NCBI RefSeq assembly: GCF_040712315.1
Contig: NC_134017.1
Location: forward strand, 19,684,001-19,748,000
Source: Castanea sativa
Taxonomy: Eukaryota > Streptophyta > Magnoliopsida > Fagales > Fagaceae
Direction of reading: 5' to 3'
Length of the DNA: 64,000 nucleotides
Made by a program: the position numbers and the translations under genes. Within the stretch, counting starts at the first letter, position 1. Each line of letters begins with the position of its first letter. A model generated the notes under the pieces. The model saw only the letters and a list, made by a program, of their open reading frames with translations. It did not search any database and was not told where the DNA came from. This document shows, piece by piece, positions 1 through 11,680 of this stretch.

Positions 1-254
1 ACCATCCCTACTAACTTGGGAGGCTTTGTCATTTATAGTAATGCTTCAAGAAAAGGTCTTGGTTGTGTGTTGATGCAGCATGGTAAAGTCATAGCTTATG
101 CTTCTCGCCAATTAAAGAGTTATAAACAAAATTATCCCATTCATGATTTGGAGCTAGCTGCAGTATTGTTTGCATTGAAAATTTGGAGACACTATTTGTA
201 TGGTGATAGGTGTGAAATTTATACAGATCATAAGAGCTTGAAGTACTTCTTTAC
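1..254 (+). pseudogene. Ty3/gypsy pol fragment: RNase H, 5' portion
   Basis: This is the RNase H part of a Ty3/gypsy polyprotein, reading in from the left edge. Visible motifs include [47 protein letters not shown] and [12 protein letters not shown], the usual gypsy RNase H order. The frame stops making sense at 255 because an LTR element begins there. The next residues (TQKELNMRQRRW) are found at 7007 after that insert. The expected active-site D of the first motif reads N (IYSNAS in place of the usual Y-S-D-A-S). The protease and reverse transcriptase lie outside the window. Confidence 0.9.
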
Positions 255-1277
255 TGTTAGGACATATGTGGTTCACTTGATATGAACATATGTCATTCTT
301 TTATGTAATTGGCTAATCCTTTAAAAAAATGTACTTTACTTGTAATTGGGTAGATTTAGGATGTTTTTAATACTTCAAGAAACAGGGTTTCAAGATCAAG
401 TGTTAAAGCCATGCAAGTCTGTCCAAGAAACAAGCTGAGAAGTGCTTATCACTAAAGCTTGACAGCTGGCTCAATAGCTGCATCTATCGAGCTTTATGAA
501 GTTGTTCCAGTCCCGTGGCTCGACAGCACCTCAACACCTTTAGCTGTTGAGATTTAAGGAAAACAGATTTTCAGTGCTATTTTGATTCCAATCAGTGGAT
601 ATATTTTTGGGCCTTCTTTTCTCATAACCCTAGACATATAAAACGATTATTTTAAGGGTCGTCAAAGTAAGCACAAGTTGCACAAGCATTGAGCAAAGTC
701 TGTTCAAGCAATTTGTGACCAAAGACAAAAGTTTGCCCTAGTTCATCTCTTTGTGAAGAAGCTGTTGTGTCTTTGCACCATAGGGTTTTGTAACCAAGCA
801 TCTTCTTATTCTTCATTGTGAGGATGAACTAAAGAACTTTGCAGCCAACATCTTTCTCAAGTTGGTGATTGAAGTTGCGTACTGGGATCTGCGCAATTGG
901 TTAGTCACGTACTGGGAGCTGTGCATTGAAAATGAGAGATTGTCACTACAAAACAAGTCCAATTGGGTATTAGGGTAAGGGTTCAACTGTAGGTTGGTAT
1001 AAGATACTGAGATTCCTTTACTTGTAACCGCTTATTCTGATAATAGTGGATTCTCGAGAGTGGTGACCTTAAAATCACCTGGTGGGGTTTTTTGCCTTGG
1101 AGGTTTTCTCCATCCATAAAGAAATCACCGTGTCAATTTATTTTCCGCTGCACTTTAGTTTATTGGTGATTTTTTTGTGATACCATGCGTTTGCATGTTA
1201 AATTGATTAATTAATTTAACTTGGTTAATTAATCAACTTAATCCATCACAAGGGGCCAATATGTTTTTGGCCTGTTA
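255..1277 (+). repeat. 5' LTR of copy 1
   Basis: 1023-bp LTR. It contains a U3 array of TCGACA/TCGAGC-type motifs (about 465-555) and a TATA box (TATAAAA, 637-643). It ends at CTGTTA just before the primer-binding site. The 3' LTR at 5986 matches it along its length with scattered substitutions, so the insertion is not recent. Confidence 0.92.
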
Positions 1278-1279
1278 AG

Positions 1280-1291
1280 TGGTATCAGAGC
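1280..1291 (+). promoter_or_regulatory. Primer-binding site of copy 1
   Basis: TGGTATCAGAGC, complementary to the 3' end of plant initiator-Met tRNA, lies 2 bp after the 5' LTR. This is the standard minus-strand primer site of Ty1/copia elements. Confidence 0.93.
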
Positions 1292-1440
1292 AGGCACACT
1301 CTGATTAGGGTTTAATCTTTGCTGTGTGATCCATTAACCCCTATTGTCATGGAAACTCTTGATTGTTTGATTTGCATGATCTTGTGTCGAATGATGATAA
1401 TGATATTTAAGATACCTATTGTAAGATTTATAATTTTTGT

Positions 1441-2232
1441 ATGAAATCTCTTGAATGTTCTACAAAATTGAAAGCTAAATTTAAAAAGGTCAAGCTTGAA
1501 AAAGATGATTTGATTGCAAAATTGAAGCCAATAATTTGAATGAGAATTTTAAAAATCAAATTTCATCTCAGGTGGACAAAATTAAAAATTTGGAAGAGCA
1601 ACTAGTTGAATTTAAAACTGAAGTTGAAAAATTAACTAGTGTCAAACTTGTTGCTGAGCCTAACTCAAAAGAAAAGGATTTTTATATTCCCCCACTTAAA
1701 AGTAATAATGAAGAGTTGAAGGTTAATATTGCTAGGATAGACAAAGGTAAACAATCTGATGTTAACGCTGAAGTTTTTAAACCTATGTCTAAAACTCCTC
1801 CTAGGTTGAATAAAAATTCCGAATTTGTCCCCACTTGTTATCATTGTCATGTTGTTGGTCATATTAGGCCAAATTGTCCTAAGTTGAGGTCTCTGTCAAC
1901 CTCTAAGGTGAGACCTCCTTCTAGGAAGCCGAGTAGCTCTAAAACTGCTCATGTTTGTCACCATTGTGGTGTTTCTGGACACACTCGTCCAAATTGTTTC
2001 AAGTTGTTTCAAGTTGTTTCCCCATAAGCCTGTGTCCAATAGGTCTCATCCTTTGTCTAAAGGCTCTGTACCTATTCTTGGTGAGTTATTAAAAGTTTTA
2101 AGCTTTTTAACTCAATTTCAGGAGAATTCTAATTCTTCTATGTCATTTAATAGTCATACTAGGACACATGCATTTTCATCTCCACAGCCAAAGACTCATG
2201 CTGTGTGGGTGAGAAAGGAGCCTAAGACTTAA
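1441..2232 (+). pseudogene. gag C-terminal half of copy 1, two zinc knuckles
   Basis: Remnant of a copia-type gag. It starts with a charged, probably coiled-coil stretch (KNLEEQLVEFKTEVEKL) and carries two CCHC knuckles, CYHCHVVGHIRPNC and CHHCGVSGHTRPNC, which bind element RNA in this family. The N-terminal gag domain seen in copies 3 and 4 is missing. One frameshift lies near 1530. A second comes from a 10-bp direct duplication (CAAGTTGTTT, about 2000-2020), which sends the knuckle frame to a stop at 2027 while the original frame continues to 2232 and ends HAVWVRKEPKT. That ending matches the gag ends of copies 3 and 4 (WVKKGTHA). Confidence 0.85.
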
Positions 2233-3369
2233 TTGTCTTTTCTGTTTGTCCTCTGCTTTAATTTTTTCTATCTAATGTAGGACTCTCTTTGCTTGATTTC
2301 TTATCTGTTTTTGGAATCATGCTTTCATGCATCTGCATTTTTCTATTATGCTTTCTTGCATATGCATCCTTCTTTCATTCTTTCATGATTGTTTGTCTGT
2401 TTTTGTTTGGCTGTTTAGTTTTTATTTTGTTTTGTTTTCAAAATAAAATTGAGAAAAATTGAAAAATACAAAAATAGTGTGTGTTTGTGTACATCGGTTC
2501 TTGTGAACCTTAAAATGGCCATTGAAACAGAGTTTTCTAAACCTTGTATCACTTGTAGCTTAGATGAGCATTCTATGCACAACTAAGCAAGTGAGCTTTG
2601 TGGCTCTTTGTTTGTGATGAGTAAGGTTAAGTGATCTCTTGTACTTAACACTTATATCACTCTTTTTGACGGGAAGGACTAGAAAATCCTAAGAGAAAGG
2701 CATAAATAACCATCTCATCACTGTTACCCGCCAATGATGATATGACATCTGTATGCTTTGGCATAGCAAAAGTGCAATGTCAAAAAAGCTTAACATAATT
2801 GGGTATTTCTTTTCTCTCCTTTGTATACCCATGCATGATTTGCTTAATAAAAAGAAAATATGTAAAGAAATAAAAGCAAAAGGAACAAAATGTTTTAAAT
2901 ATGATTGCAAGCGTGTTTTCTAGGAGATGTGGGAGTTATAGGATGTACCTTAAAGGTGATAGTCCCCATCAAACAGTTATGATTGTGTGTGAGTTAAAGT
3001 GATTTTCTCATATCTCAAATTATCATAACATTAAGACACTTATGTAATCTTGCAATGTTTTTCACACATAACACGCAATATTCTTTACTACTCTTGATAC
3101 ATGTGCAGGTACAATATGATTTGGCCATCACAGGGTTAACATGTGTTAATGTATGCTCACTAAATTGTTTTAACTTATTTTTGAAATATAAAATTGGTTA
3201 GACTTGTTTAGTGTGTGTGTGTGTGTGTATTTTTGGAGCTATATGCTTAACTCTTTGTTGTTTTAGAGATGATTTTGAGAGTTTAAAATATTGGTTAGAT
3301 CTTTAGCTGTGTTGCATTATTGATTGCATTCATATTGTGTTTTTCTCTTCTTGAAAAGCTATTTTTAAG
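2233..3369 (+). other. Non-coding internal region of copy 1 where pol would lie
   Basis: About 1.1 kb of T-rich sequence with no protein similarity that I can read. It occupies the place where an autonomous copia element carries protease, integrase and reverse transcriptase. Comparable non-coding blocks follow gag in copies 3 and 4. Confidence 0.7.
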
Positions 3370-3727
3370 CCATCTCGACACCTTCTCGACACCTTCTCGA
3401 CACCTCTCGATACCTGGCTTATCTGTCGAGTTCTTTAGTTGCATCTTATCACAATCTCGACACCTTTCGATAGCTAGTGGATCGATCGAGAAACCTCCTG
3501 ACCCCTTGATAGCTTCTCGATTGCTTCTGGATCGATCGAGAAACCTCTTAACCTCTCGACAGCTTATCGACACCTTGTGGATCGATTGAGCTTCTGTTGT
3601 GTGTCAATATTGTGTTCCCTGACACCTCCTCGACAGCTGCATCTGTTGACGCATGTATTCTCGACATTTACCTCGACACCTAGCTCGACACCTTTATCTG
3701 TTAAGATTTACTGAGGTTCTATAAATA
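3370..3727 (+). promoter_or_regulatory. Motif array and TATA box upstream of ORF2 in copy 1
   Basis: A dense array of CTCGACACC, TCGATAGC and GGATCGATCGAGAAACCTC motifs fills 3370-3715. It is followed at once by TATAAATA at 3720-3727. The same kind of array followed by a TATA box is the U3 promoter layout of this element's LTR (465-643). I infer an internal promoter for ORF2, whose ATG is 532 bp downstream. An alternative is that this is a relic of an old LTR. Confidence 0.55.
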
Positions 3728-3866
3728 GGTTCTGTGCAATCTGGACTTCATTTCTCTCGATCTCTCTCTCGATAGCTTTGTCTCCTCACCTTCCTTTTTC
3801 ACTTTCTCTAACTCAAATTCTCTCCTCAAGGTTTCTTCAAGCTTTTTCCAAGTTTTTCTTCCCTTG

Positions 3867-4241
3867 GTAAGCTTCTTATCTTTCATTCTACATGCATTTC
3901 ATGTTTTGAAACCTTGGTTTTTGAGTTTTGGAAAATTTTTGGGGTTTTTCAAAAGTGTTGAGTTTTGTGAAAATTTGGGATGGGTTTTTGCCTAGATGAG
4001 TTTCAAATCTCATATATTGCATCTCATAAGCATAATAACTGTATTATCATGCATTTAGATGTGTGCAATTTGATTGTGTGCTAGTAAGATTGGATTAGGT
4101 GAAGCCCATGATGTCTTTTATATGGCATGTCACATATTCATGCATTTTTCATGCATACGTTCTTTCCTTTTAATATACTTGTTATATTTGAACTGTGTTG
4201 GAACTTTTCTGAGTGTTTCTTTCTTCCCCCTCTCTCTCTAG
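3867..4241 (+). other. Candidate 5'-UTR intron of ORF2 in copy 1
   Basis: A 375-bp stretch begins with donor TTG|GTAAGC and ends with a pyrimidine-rich acceptor (TCTCTCTCTAG) 17 bp before the ORF2 ATG. It is preceded by a CT-rich leader. Copies 3 and 4 have the same arrangement with different sequences, which supports a real spliced leader. No transcript evidence is available. Confidence 0.5.
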
Positions 4242-4258
4242 TTTACATTAGTGCGTCA

Positions 4259-5419
4259 ATGGCACCAAAACGTAAGTCTGCTCCGTCCTAAAACCCTCTA
4301 TGTTCTAGGGCCTCTTCATCTTCTGATCCTACTCCCTCCTCTGTTCGGTTCCGTGATGAGAAAGCCCAAAACGACTTCTCGGAGAACTTCTCTAAACGAG
4401 GTGTTCATTCGGAATGCCAAGTTGTTTTGTCGGACTTCACCGACACTGACCTTCCCAATTTCATTCACAAATGGGAATAGGAGCAATTGTGTAATGTTCC
4501 AGTCACATGTCCTTCCATGCTAATTCAGGAGTTCTACTCCAACATGCATGGAACTGATACTTCAGTACCTCTCTTTCATACTCGTGTTCGAGGTACGCAC
4601 ATAGTAATCACACCGGAGTTGGTATCCGATGTGCTTCATGTTCCGAGGGTTGCACGTCCTGACTACCCCGATTGTGAGTATCTACGGACTGTGTCCAAAG
4701 ACGAGATGATCTCTGCTTTCTGTGAGCGCCCAGCTGATTGGGGTAAGCGTCAGTTCACATCATGTCGACCTTTTGCTAAAGGTCCTAGATTCTTGAACAT
4801 GGTGATGACTATTGTCTTGTATCCTCTCTCTCACTACAACTCTATCACAGAGTCTTGTTCTTGGTTTTTGTTGTCCCTTCTTAAGGATCTTTCTATAGAT
4901 TTTCCTTCACATTCTATCATTTCTATCATAGATGTTTATAGGGATACGGCTACCCGTGATAAGCTCATCTTTCATTCTGCTATCACGCGAATCTTACGCC
5001 ATTTCTCTGTTCCTTTTCCCTCCTTTGACCACTTTTCTTTTATGTGTGCCGTTGACTACGCTACCGTTAAACGGAGCGAGGCGCAGTTTCATTCGAGGCG
5101 GTCCGGTTCGACAGCTCCTCCCACTCCTTCGGCTCCTTCTACCTCTGCTCCCTCTACTTTAGCGGGAGGTGTGACTTTGGATGTGATTATGGCGCAACTT
5201 CAGCTTATGGATGCTCGCCTTGATACACTTTCTATGGAGTTGTATCAGGTGAACACCCGTGTTGGCCATATTGCTAGATGGCAGGCTCGCCTTGGTGGCT
5301 TTGTGGAGTCTCCCTCTCCTCCTCCCGAGGCATCTGAGACACCTGATGATGGTTCCGGCGATGATGATGATGAGGATGGAGATGCTAGCTCTTCTTGTTC
5401 CCACTCGATGTCTACTTGA
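4259..5419 (+). pseudogene. ORF2 of copy 1: putative plant transposon protein domain
   Basis: A 386-residue reading frame starting MAPKRK, a basic and possibly nuclear-targeting N-terminus. The body resembles the 'putative plant transposon protein' family: EFYSNMHG, then RVRGTHIVITPELVSDVL, then FLNMVMTIVLYPLSHYNSIT. A Ser/Thr/Pro-rich linker follows, then a short coiled coil (MDARLDTLSMELYQVNTRV) and an acidic Asp-rich tail. Two in-frame stops interrupt it: TAA at codon 11 (4289) and TAG at 4478. Its molecular role is unknown; the family is defined only by occurrence in plant elements. Copy 2 carries a homologue in the same place. Confidence 0.8.
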
Positions 5420-5430
5420 TACTCTTACCC

Positions 5431-5456
5431 TTTGTCACTCGTGACAAAAAAGGGGA
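5431..5456 (+). repeat. Inverted repeat and upstream polypurine tract after ORF2
   Basis: Just after the ORF2 stop is a perfect stem, TTTGTCAC-TC-GTGACAAA (5431-5448), merging into AAAAAAGGGGAG (5446-5456). This resembles the element's true polypurine tract. All four copies have such a purine run at this place. Repeated polypurine tracts upstream of the 3' LTR are described for Sireviruses. Confidence 0.6.
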
Positions 5457-5973
5457 GTAGTTTTGGATATGAGAGTAGTCATTCTTAGAGGGAGAGTTAT
5501 GACATAGGAGATTTTTGTTAGGGGGAAAGTTTGTTTCTTTTTTAGAGATGTAGTAAGGATTACATGTATCTTTTCTTTTCTTTCTTGTTAGAGATACATT
5601 GTTCATGTACCTAGGTCTTGTGACCATTTTTACATACATGATGTTTATCAAGTGGTATATATATGATGATGTATGTTTGATTCACCTATCTCTACATGTT
5701 TTGTTTCTTTTCTCTCTTTATACACATGATTCTTGTATTTGTATGCAATCTTTTTTTTCTGTTTCACACTAAGATGCCTTGATGAGTTTTGTTTAAGTGT
5801 TTTAGAAATACAGGTTGTCAAAGTCTACTTGTCATGAACTCTCTTCTTGCAAAGTTTTTCAAGAGTTTATGTTAGGATAGATTTTATTGTATTCAATAAG
5901 TGAGTATGAGTAGAGTGATTTATGACTTTTCTCATATGTTCATTTGTTTGTTGTGATTTTGTCACGGATTGCC

Positions 5974-5985
5974 AAAGGGGGAGAT
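5974..5985 (+). promoter_or_regulatory. Polypurine tract of copy 1
   Basis: AAAGGGGGAGAT directly abuts the 3' LTR start. It would prime plus-strand DNA synthesis. The same tract precedes the 3' LTRs of copies 2, 3 and 4. Confidence 0.9.
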
Positions 5986-7006
5986 TGTTAGGACATATAT
6001 GGTTCACTTGATATGAACATATGTCATTCTTTTATGTAATTGGCTAATCTTTTGACAAAATGCATTTTACTTGTAATTGGGTAGATCTAGGATGTTTTTA
6101 ATACTTCAAGAAATAAGATTTCAAGATTAAGTGTTAAAGCCATACAAGTCTGTTCAAGAAACAAGCAGAGAAGTGCTTATCATTAAAGCTTGACAGCTGC
6201 ATCTATCGAGCTTTAAGAAGTTGTTCCAGCACCGTGGCTCGATAGCTGCTTGACAGCACCTCGACACCTCTAGTTGTCGAGATTTATGGAAAACAGATTT
6301 TCAGTGCTATTTTGATTCCAATCCGTGGATATGTCTTTGGGCCTTCTTTTCTCATAACCCTAGACATATAAAAAGATTATTTTAAGGGTCGTCAAAGTAA
6401 GCACAAGTTGCACAAGCATTAAGCAAAGTTTGTTCAAGCAATCTGTGACCAAAGACAAAAGTTTGCCCTAGTTCATCTCTTTGTTAAGAAGCTGTTGTGT
6501 CTTTGCATCATAGGGTTTTGTAACGAAGCATCTTCTTGTTCTTCACTGTGAGGATGAACTGAAGAATTTTTCAACCAACATCTTTCTCAAGTTGGTGATT
6601 GAAGTTGCGTATTAGGATCTGCGCAATTGGTTAGTCACGTACTAGGAGTCATGCATTGAAAATGAGAAATTGTCAGTACAGAACAAGTCCAATTGGGTAT
6701 TGGGGAAACGTTCAACTGTAGGTTGGTATAAGGTACTAGGATTCCTATACTTGTAACCGCTTGTTGTGATAATAGTGGATTCTAGGGAGTGGTGACCTTA
6801 AAATCACCCGGTGGGGTTTTTTGCCTTGGAGGTTTTCCCCATTCGTAAAGAAATCATCATGTCAATTTATTTTCCGTTGCACTTTAATTTATTGGTGATT
6901 TGTTTGTGCTACCATATGTTTGCATGTTAAATTGATTAATTAATTAAACTTGGCTAATTAATCAACTTAATCCATCACAAAGGGTCAATACGTTTTTGGC
7001 CTATCA
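5986..7006 (+). repeat. 3' LTR of copy 1
   Basis: 1021-bp LTR, TGTTAGG to CTATCA, matching the 5' LTR at 255-1277. The last 6 bp here are canonical, whereas the 5' copy has two transitions. The gypsy reading frame resumes right after it. Confidence 0.92.
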
Positions 7007-8742
7007 TTTACTCAGAAAGAATTGAATATGAGACAACGAAGGTGGCTTGAGTTGAGTTGATTAAAGATTATGATTGCTCGATCACTTACCATCCAGGCAA
7101 GGCTAATGTGGTAGTTGATGCACTTAGTCGGAAGTCTTCTAGTTTCTCAGTTGCCTTGTTAACTACTCAAAAGGAGATTATTAATGACTTGGAGAGGTTG
7201 GGAATTGAAATTGTCATGGGTGATTCCCAGGTCTTTATGGCTAGTTTAACAATACAATCGACTCTGATTGAGAAGATTAAGAGTTCATAGGTTGATGATG
7301 CACAAATTGTAAAGATCATAGGAGAAGTACAAGAAGGGAAGAGACCAGAATTTAATGTTTCTAATGATGGTGTTTTGAGATTTGGAAATAGACTTTGTGT
7401 GCCAAATGATTTTGCATTAAAGAAGGAGATTATGGAAGAAGCCCATCGTACCCCATACTCAATGCATCCTGGTAGCACTAAAATGTATCGTGACATTTGA
7501 GAAACTTATTGGTAGAATAACATGAAGGGAGAGATAGCTCAGTTTGTGGAGCAATGCTTGACTTGTTAACAAATTAAGAAACTACACCAGAAGCCTTCAG
7601 GATTGCTGCAATCACTCCCCATTCCCGAATGGAAGTGGGAGCATATATGTATGGATTTTGTGACTGGTTTGCCAAGATCTCCTTAGGGACATGAGGCCAT
7701 TTGGGTCATTGTGGATTGGATGACAAAAACAACACATTTTATTCCGGTTAAGATGACTTACTCACTTGATCAACTAACACAGATATATATTGATGAGATT
7801 GTGAGTCTTCATGGAGTTCCAGCATCAATTGTGTTTTATCGAGACCCAAGATTCACCTCAAAGTTTTGGGAAAGCCTACATAAAGCTTTGGGTACTAATC
7901 TTAGCTTTAGTACAGCCTTCCACCCGCAAATAGATGGACTAACAGAAAGCACTATTCGTACTTTGGAGTATATGTTAAGGGCTTGTGTATTGGATTTCAA
8001 ACGAAGTTGGGAAAAATACTTGTCTTTAGTGGAATTTTCCTATAATAATAGCTATCACTCTAGCATTGAGATGGCTCCCTTTGAGGCTTTGTATGGTAGA
8101 AAATGCAGGTCCCCATTGTGTTGGGAAGAGGTTGGTGAGAGAAAATTGTTGGGATAAAAAATCATTCAAATGACATCTGAGAAGATTAATTTGATTCGTA
8201 AAAGATTGTAAACAACACAAAGTCGATAGAAGAGTTATTATGACAGCTCGAGAAGGGGAGTGGAATTTGAAGTTGGAGATATGGTATTTTTGAAAGTCTC
8301 CCCAATGAAGGGTGTGATGAGATTTGGGAAGAAAGGGAAGTTGAGTCCCAGATTTGTTGGTCCATTTGAGATCCTAAAACGCATTGGTAAAGTTGCCTAT
8401 GAGTTGGCCTTACTGCCTACACTTGTAGGAGTGCATAATGTGTTTCATATTTCCATGTTGAGGAAGTACATTTCAAATCCTTCACATGTTTTGAACTATG
8501 AGCCACTCAAGATCAAAGACAACTTGACTTGTGAGGAAGTTCTAATCCAAATTCTTGACCGCAAGGATCAATTGCTACGCACCAAGACCATATCATTGGT
8601 TAAGGTCATTTGGAAGAATCACACAGTGGAGGAGGCATCTTGGGAGCGAGAAGATGAGATGAAATCAAATTATCTAGAGTTGTTCGTTAACGAAGGTATG
8701 TACGATTTCGAGGACGAATTTTTTTTTTTAAGGGGGGAAGGA
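7007..8742 (+). pseudogene. Ty3/gypsy pol remainder: RNase H end, integrase, chromo-like tail
   Basis: Continuation of the gypsy polyprotein of 1-254. It shows the RNase H end (TYHPGKANVVVDALSRKS), a zinc-binding integrase N-domain, the integrase core ([42 protein letters not shown]) and a C-domain (GDMVFLKVSPMKGVMRFG; PRFVGPFEILKRIGKVAYEL). It ends with a chromo-like segment (VKVIWKNHTVEEASWERE). This layout is that of Tekay/Del-type chromoviruses. The copy is dead: a 5-bp duplication (GTTGA, about 7045-7055) shifts the frame, and stops occur near 7288, 7498, 7513, 7568, 7684 and 8155. Confidence 0.9.
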
Positions 8743-9473
8743 TGTAACACCCCATAATTTTAATACCAATTTAATTATTACACGTAAATTATAAAGGAGG
8801 CCTACAATTAAATGGATTAAATTGATTTGGGCCTAAGATATTAAAAATGAGATATATGCTACGGGATATGAAGCCCAAGTAAGGTGGCATAAGTAAAAAT
8901 TTGGGCCTTGACAACCCTAGCCTTTTACCCTTTTAAGTTACATGTGTATGCACATAAGAAAGTTCTTTTTTTGTTTTAGCCGCAACACACAATTGAGTTT
9001 TTTTTTTTTTCTCCTCTACGGCTGTGCATCAGAATTTCAGGTATCGTTGTCTTGCTTTAAATTTAAGAAGTTCGAATAGTCATAGTTAGAAATTGTTACG
9101 AACCTAGACTATCTTTATACTAATAGAAAAGGGCTCTTATAATTGTATTATATTAGATAAGGATGGTCAATATGTCAAGAGACTTTGAAAGTGAATCAAA
9201 TAGAGTGGTAGACTTGGACGTTGTCACCATGTTAAAGGGAAAAAGGTGCAGCCTCCATTGTTGACCAAATCAACCATCACCCTTTTATTATTGTCTAAAA
9301 CTAGTGCAGCGGCATTAAAGGGACAATAGACAACTAGATTGATACTAAGCTAGTACGTGGCTTCCTATATTTGATTGAATATATATAATAATAATTTTGC
9401 TATGAAGATTTAAAGATTCTAAAAGGAGTTTGGCTTCTCTAGCAGACCATGACGATTACAATGTTATAATAGG

Positions 9474-9544
<71 letters not shown>

Positions 9545-10026
9545 CGTATGGTCCTTCATAGGCTTCAGGATTGATTTGTCAGAAGTATAATATGTGGCTT
9601 CTCAGATTAATAGATTTAACTATTAGGTTGATCAGATAGGTTTATATATCATGTGGCTTAAGGAATTGTAGAATATCTGATGGCTAGACCTATAGTGAAA
9701 TGTTAGAGTTTTATAGAGTTGCAGTCAATCATGCTTATTAATAGATAGTAAAAATATGTGAAATCGAACAATTAGATTGAAGCTGAAAGTGAACTGGAGA
9801 GTTACGCAAATAAATGCAAAACTTTGGAAATATCAGTGTTGTCTAAGTATGAAAACAAATTTTAGTGGGAAATTCGTGTATTGATGGACCTATTTTTGGT
9901 GTTGCTTGGTTCTAATTCTACTGATTCATTGTGACTCAAGGGTGATTGATTCCTTTTATTTTTGAAACTAAGAGGTAAGTGATGTTTACTAATTTTGGGA
10001 GTTTTCCCAAACAGTGTTGATTATTA

Positions 10027-10071
<45 letters not shown>

Positions 10072-10583
10072 TATTTTATAATTGCTTGATGTGCACATTA
10101 ATTATTTGTTTTATGAAAAACTTGTGGGACAACCTAAATTTATTTAAATTTGTATGTGTGAATATATACTTATATTTTTGAGAATTATGAATGGATTATA
10201 TTTGTGAGCATCTTGAATGGATTATTTATGCGAGCATCTTAAATATGTTTTGAAAACCGATGGCAAGTCGTGATTAAAAGTTTAATATTGTATTAGTCCT
10301 TAACAAGAGACAATCATATTGTAGCTAGTCCTTAGTGAGGGATGGTCCTAGAAAAGGGGACAGTGCACATTTGATAGCTCCTTAGCAAGGGAGTATACTA
10401 TTGAGGATCCAAAAAGGAAGCTCCTTAGCAAGGAAGTGCACCTTTAGATTCCAAAGGAGCCAACCTTAAGAAAGGGGATGAAAAGGAGGTTCTAGTCCCA
10501 GAAAAGGGGACAACACAACCCTATCAAGAGGGCGTAAACGTTGATCACGAGCAAAGCCTAGGAAATTGTGTATGTGATGGTAT

Positions 10584-10627
<44 letters not shown>

Positions 10628-11070
10628 GGCTCACTATATAAAGATATTTTTTTATACGAAATATTTGATGATAAAATATTGATGAGGTACAAGTTATGAA
10701 TTTGTTGTAAGAATTATTTTTTTGAAAGGTTGTTCCCATGTCCCAATGTTAGTGAATTCCACTTATTGAGTTATCTCACCCCTCCCCCCCTTTATTTTCC
10801 CTTATAGATGCATTAGAGGGATTATTGGAGTAGAGATTCCTGGAAGTGAACAATTACGAATTATTTTGTGAGACTGAAATTTATCATAATTTTTATGGTA
10901 TTAAACATTTTATTGGTGAATTCTTTTGAGGATGTTTTATTTTTGGTGGATTAGAGCTTTGACACATATTGATGAGATTTTAGGTTGCTGGTTTCTTTTA
11001 TTTAATATTTTTATGGATTTTTTTTTCAGATTAAATAGACTTTCATTACTTATGATTTTGGAGCGTTACA
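8743..11070 (+). repeat. 3' LTR of the Ty3/gypsy chromovirus
   Basis: It follows a polypurine tract (AAGGGGGGAAGGA). It starts TGTAACACCCC and ends GAGCGTTACA, so its ends form the inverted repeat TGTAAC/GTTACA. Length is 2328 bp, long as usual for Tekay/Del LTRs. Inside are three (TA)n tracts (about 9478-9541, 10031-10068, 10587-10620) and degenerate subrepeats of the type CCTTAGCAAGGGA at 10290-10520. The 5' LTR lies outside the window, so the end rests on the terminal repeat alone. Confidence 0.78.
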
Positions 11071-11638
11071 CTTCTACTCACAAATTTTCAAGAACAACCC
11101 TCTATTGTCTTTCCTTAGAACAAATATATATTGTAGAAAAATATGTGGAGAGAAAAAGAATAGAAACTATATTTATAAATATAGAGTAGTCAAAAGAGTT
11201 ATAGGAAAGGGCGTAGTGATGGGTATTAGATAGGCTACTCATAACAATAATAACATATACTTATTGGTAACTAATAACCCATAAAAGCCCAATGGTTATT
11301 TTATCCATTATTACCCAACGACTATTTTTCTCATAATTTTCAACAACTATTTTACTCATAAATTCCTAATGGAGAGAAAATAAATAATAGTTAAAGTGTT
11401 TGGAGAACACACCCACAATAGCAGAAAATTGTAGTTTTCTCCCGATTAAGCTATTGACCCAAGGTCTCTTTATGTATGTATGGCATCTTGCCAAGTTTGC
11501 TGTAATTTCTAATATTAGCCTCATAAAATAAGAGGTTATAATCTAAGCTAAAAAAGAAGGTTAAACAAGGTTCCCTTTTCTTGTTGTTATTCCTCTTAGC
11601 TCATTCTCATTCTTAGCTACAATCTTAAGAGTGTTGTA

Positions 11639-11680
<42 letters not shown>

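Larger units (their letters stand above)
255..7006 (+). mobile_element. Copy 1: Sirevirus-like LTR element without pol, nested in gypsy
   Basis: A complete 6752-bp LTR element. Its LTRs start TGTTAGGACATA and end CTATCA (CTGTTA in the mutated 5' copy). It is flanked by a perfect 5-bp target duplication, TTTAC, at 250-254 and 7007-7011. The initiator-Met primer-binding site follows the 5' LTR and a polypurine tract precedes the 3' LTR. The internal region holds the C-terminal half of a gag (two zinc knuckles), about 2 kb with no ORF where pol would be expected, and a second ORF. No reverse transcriptase, RNase H or integrase is visible, so it is non-autonomous. Placement near Sireviruses rests on the gag knuckles (CHHCGVSGHTRPNC) and on the relationship to copy 2. 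Confidence 0.92.

Noticed and set aside
3370..3715. CRISPR-like spaced repeats
   Set aside because: The repeated motifs are short, unevenly spaced and variable, and lie in a plant retrotransposon.
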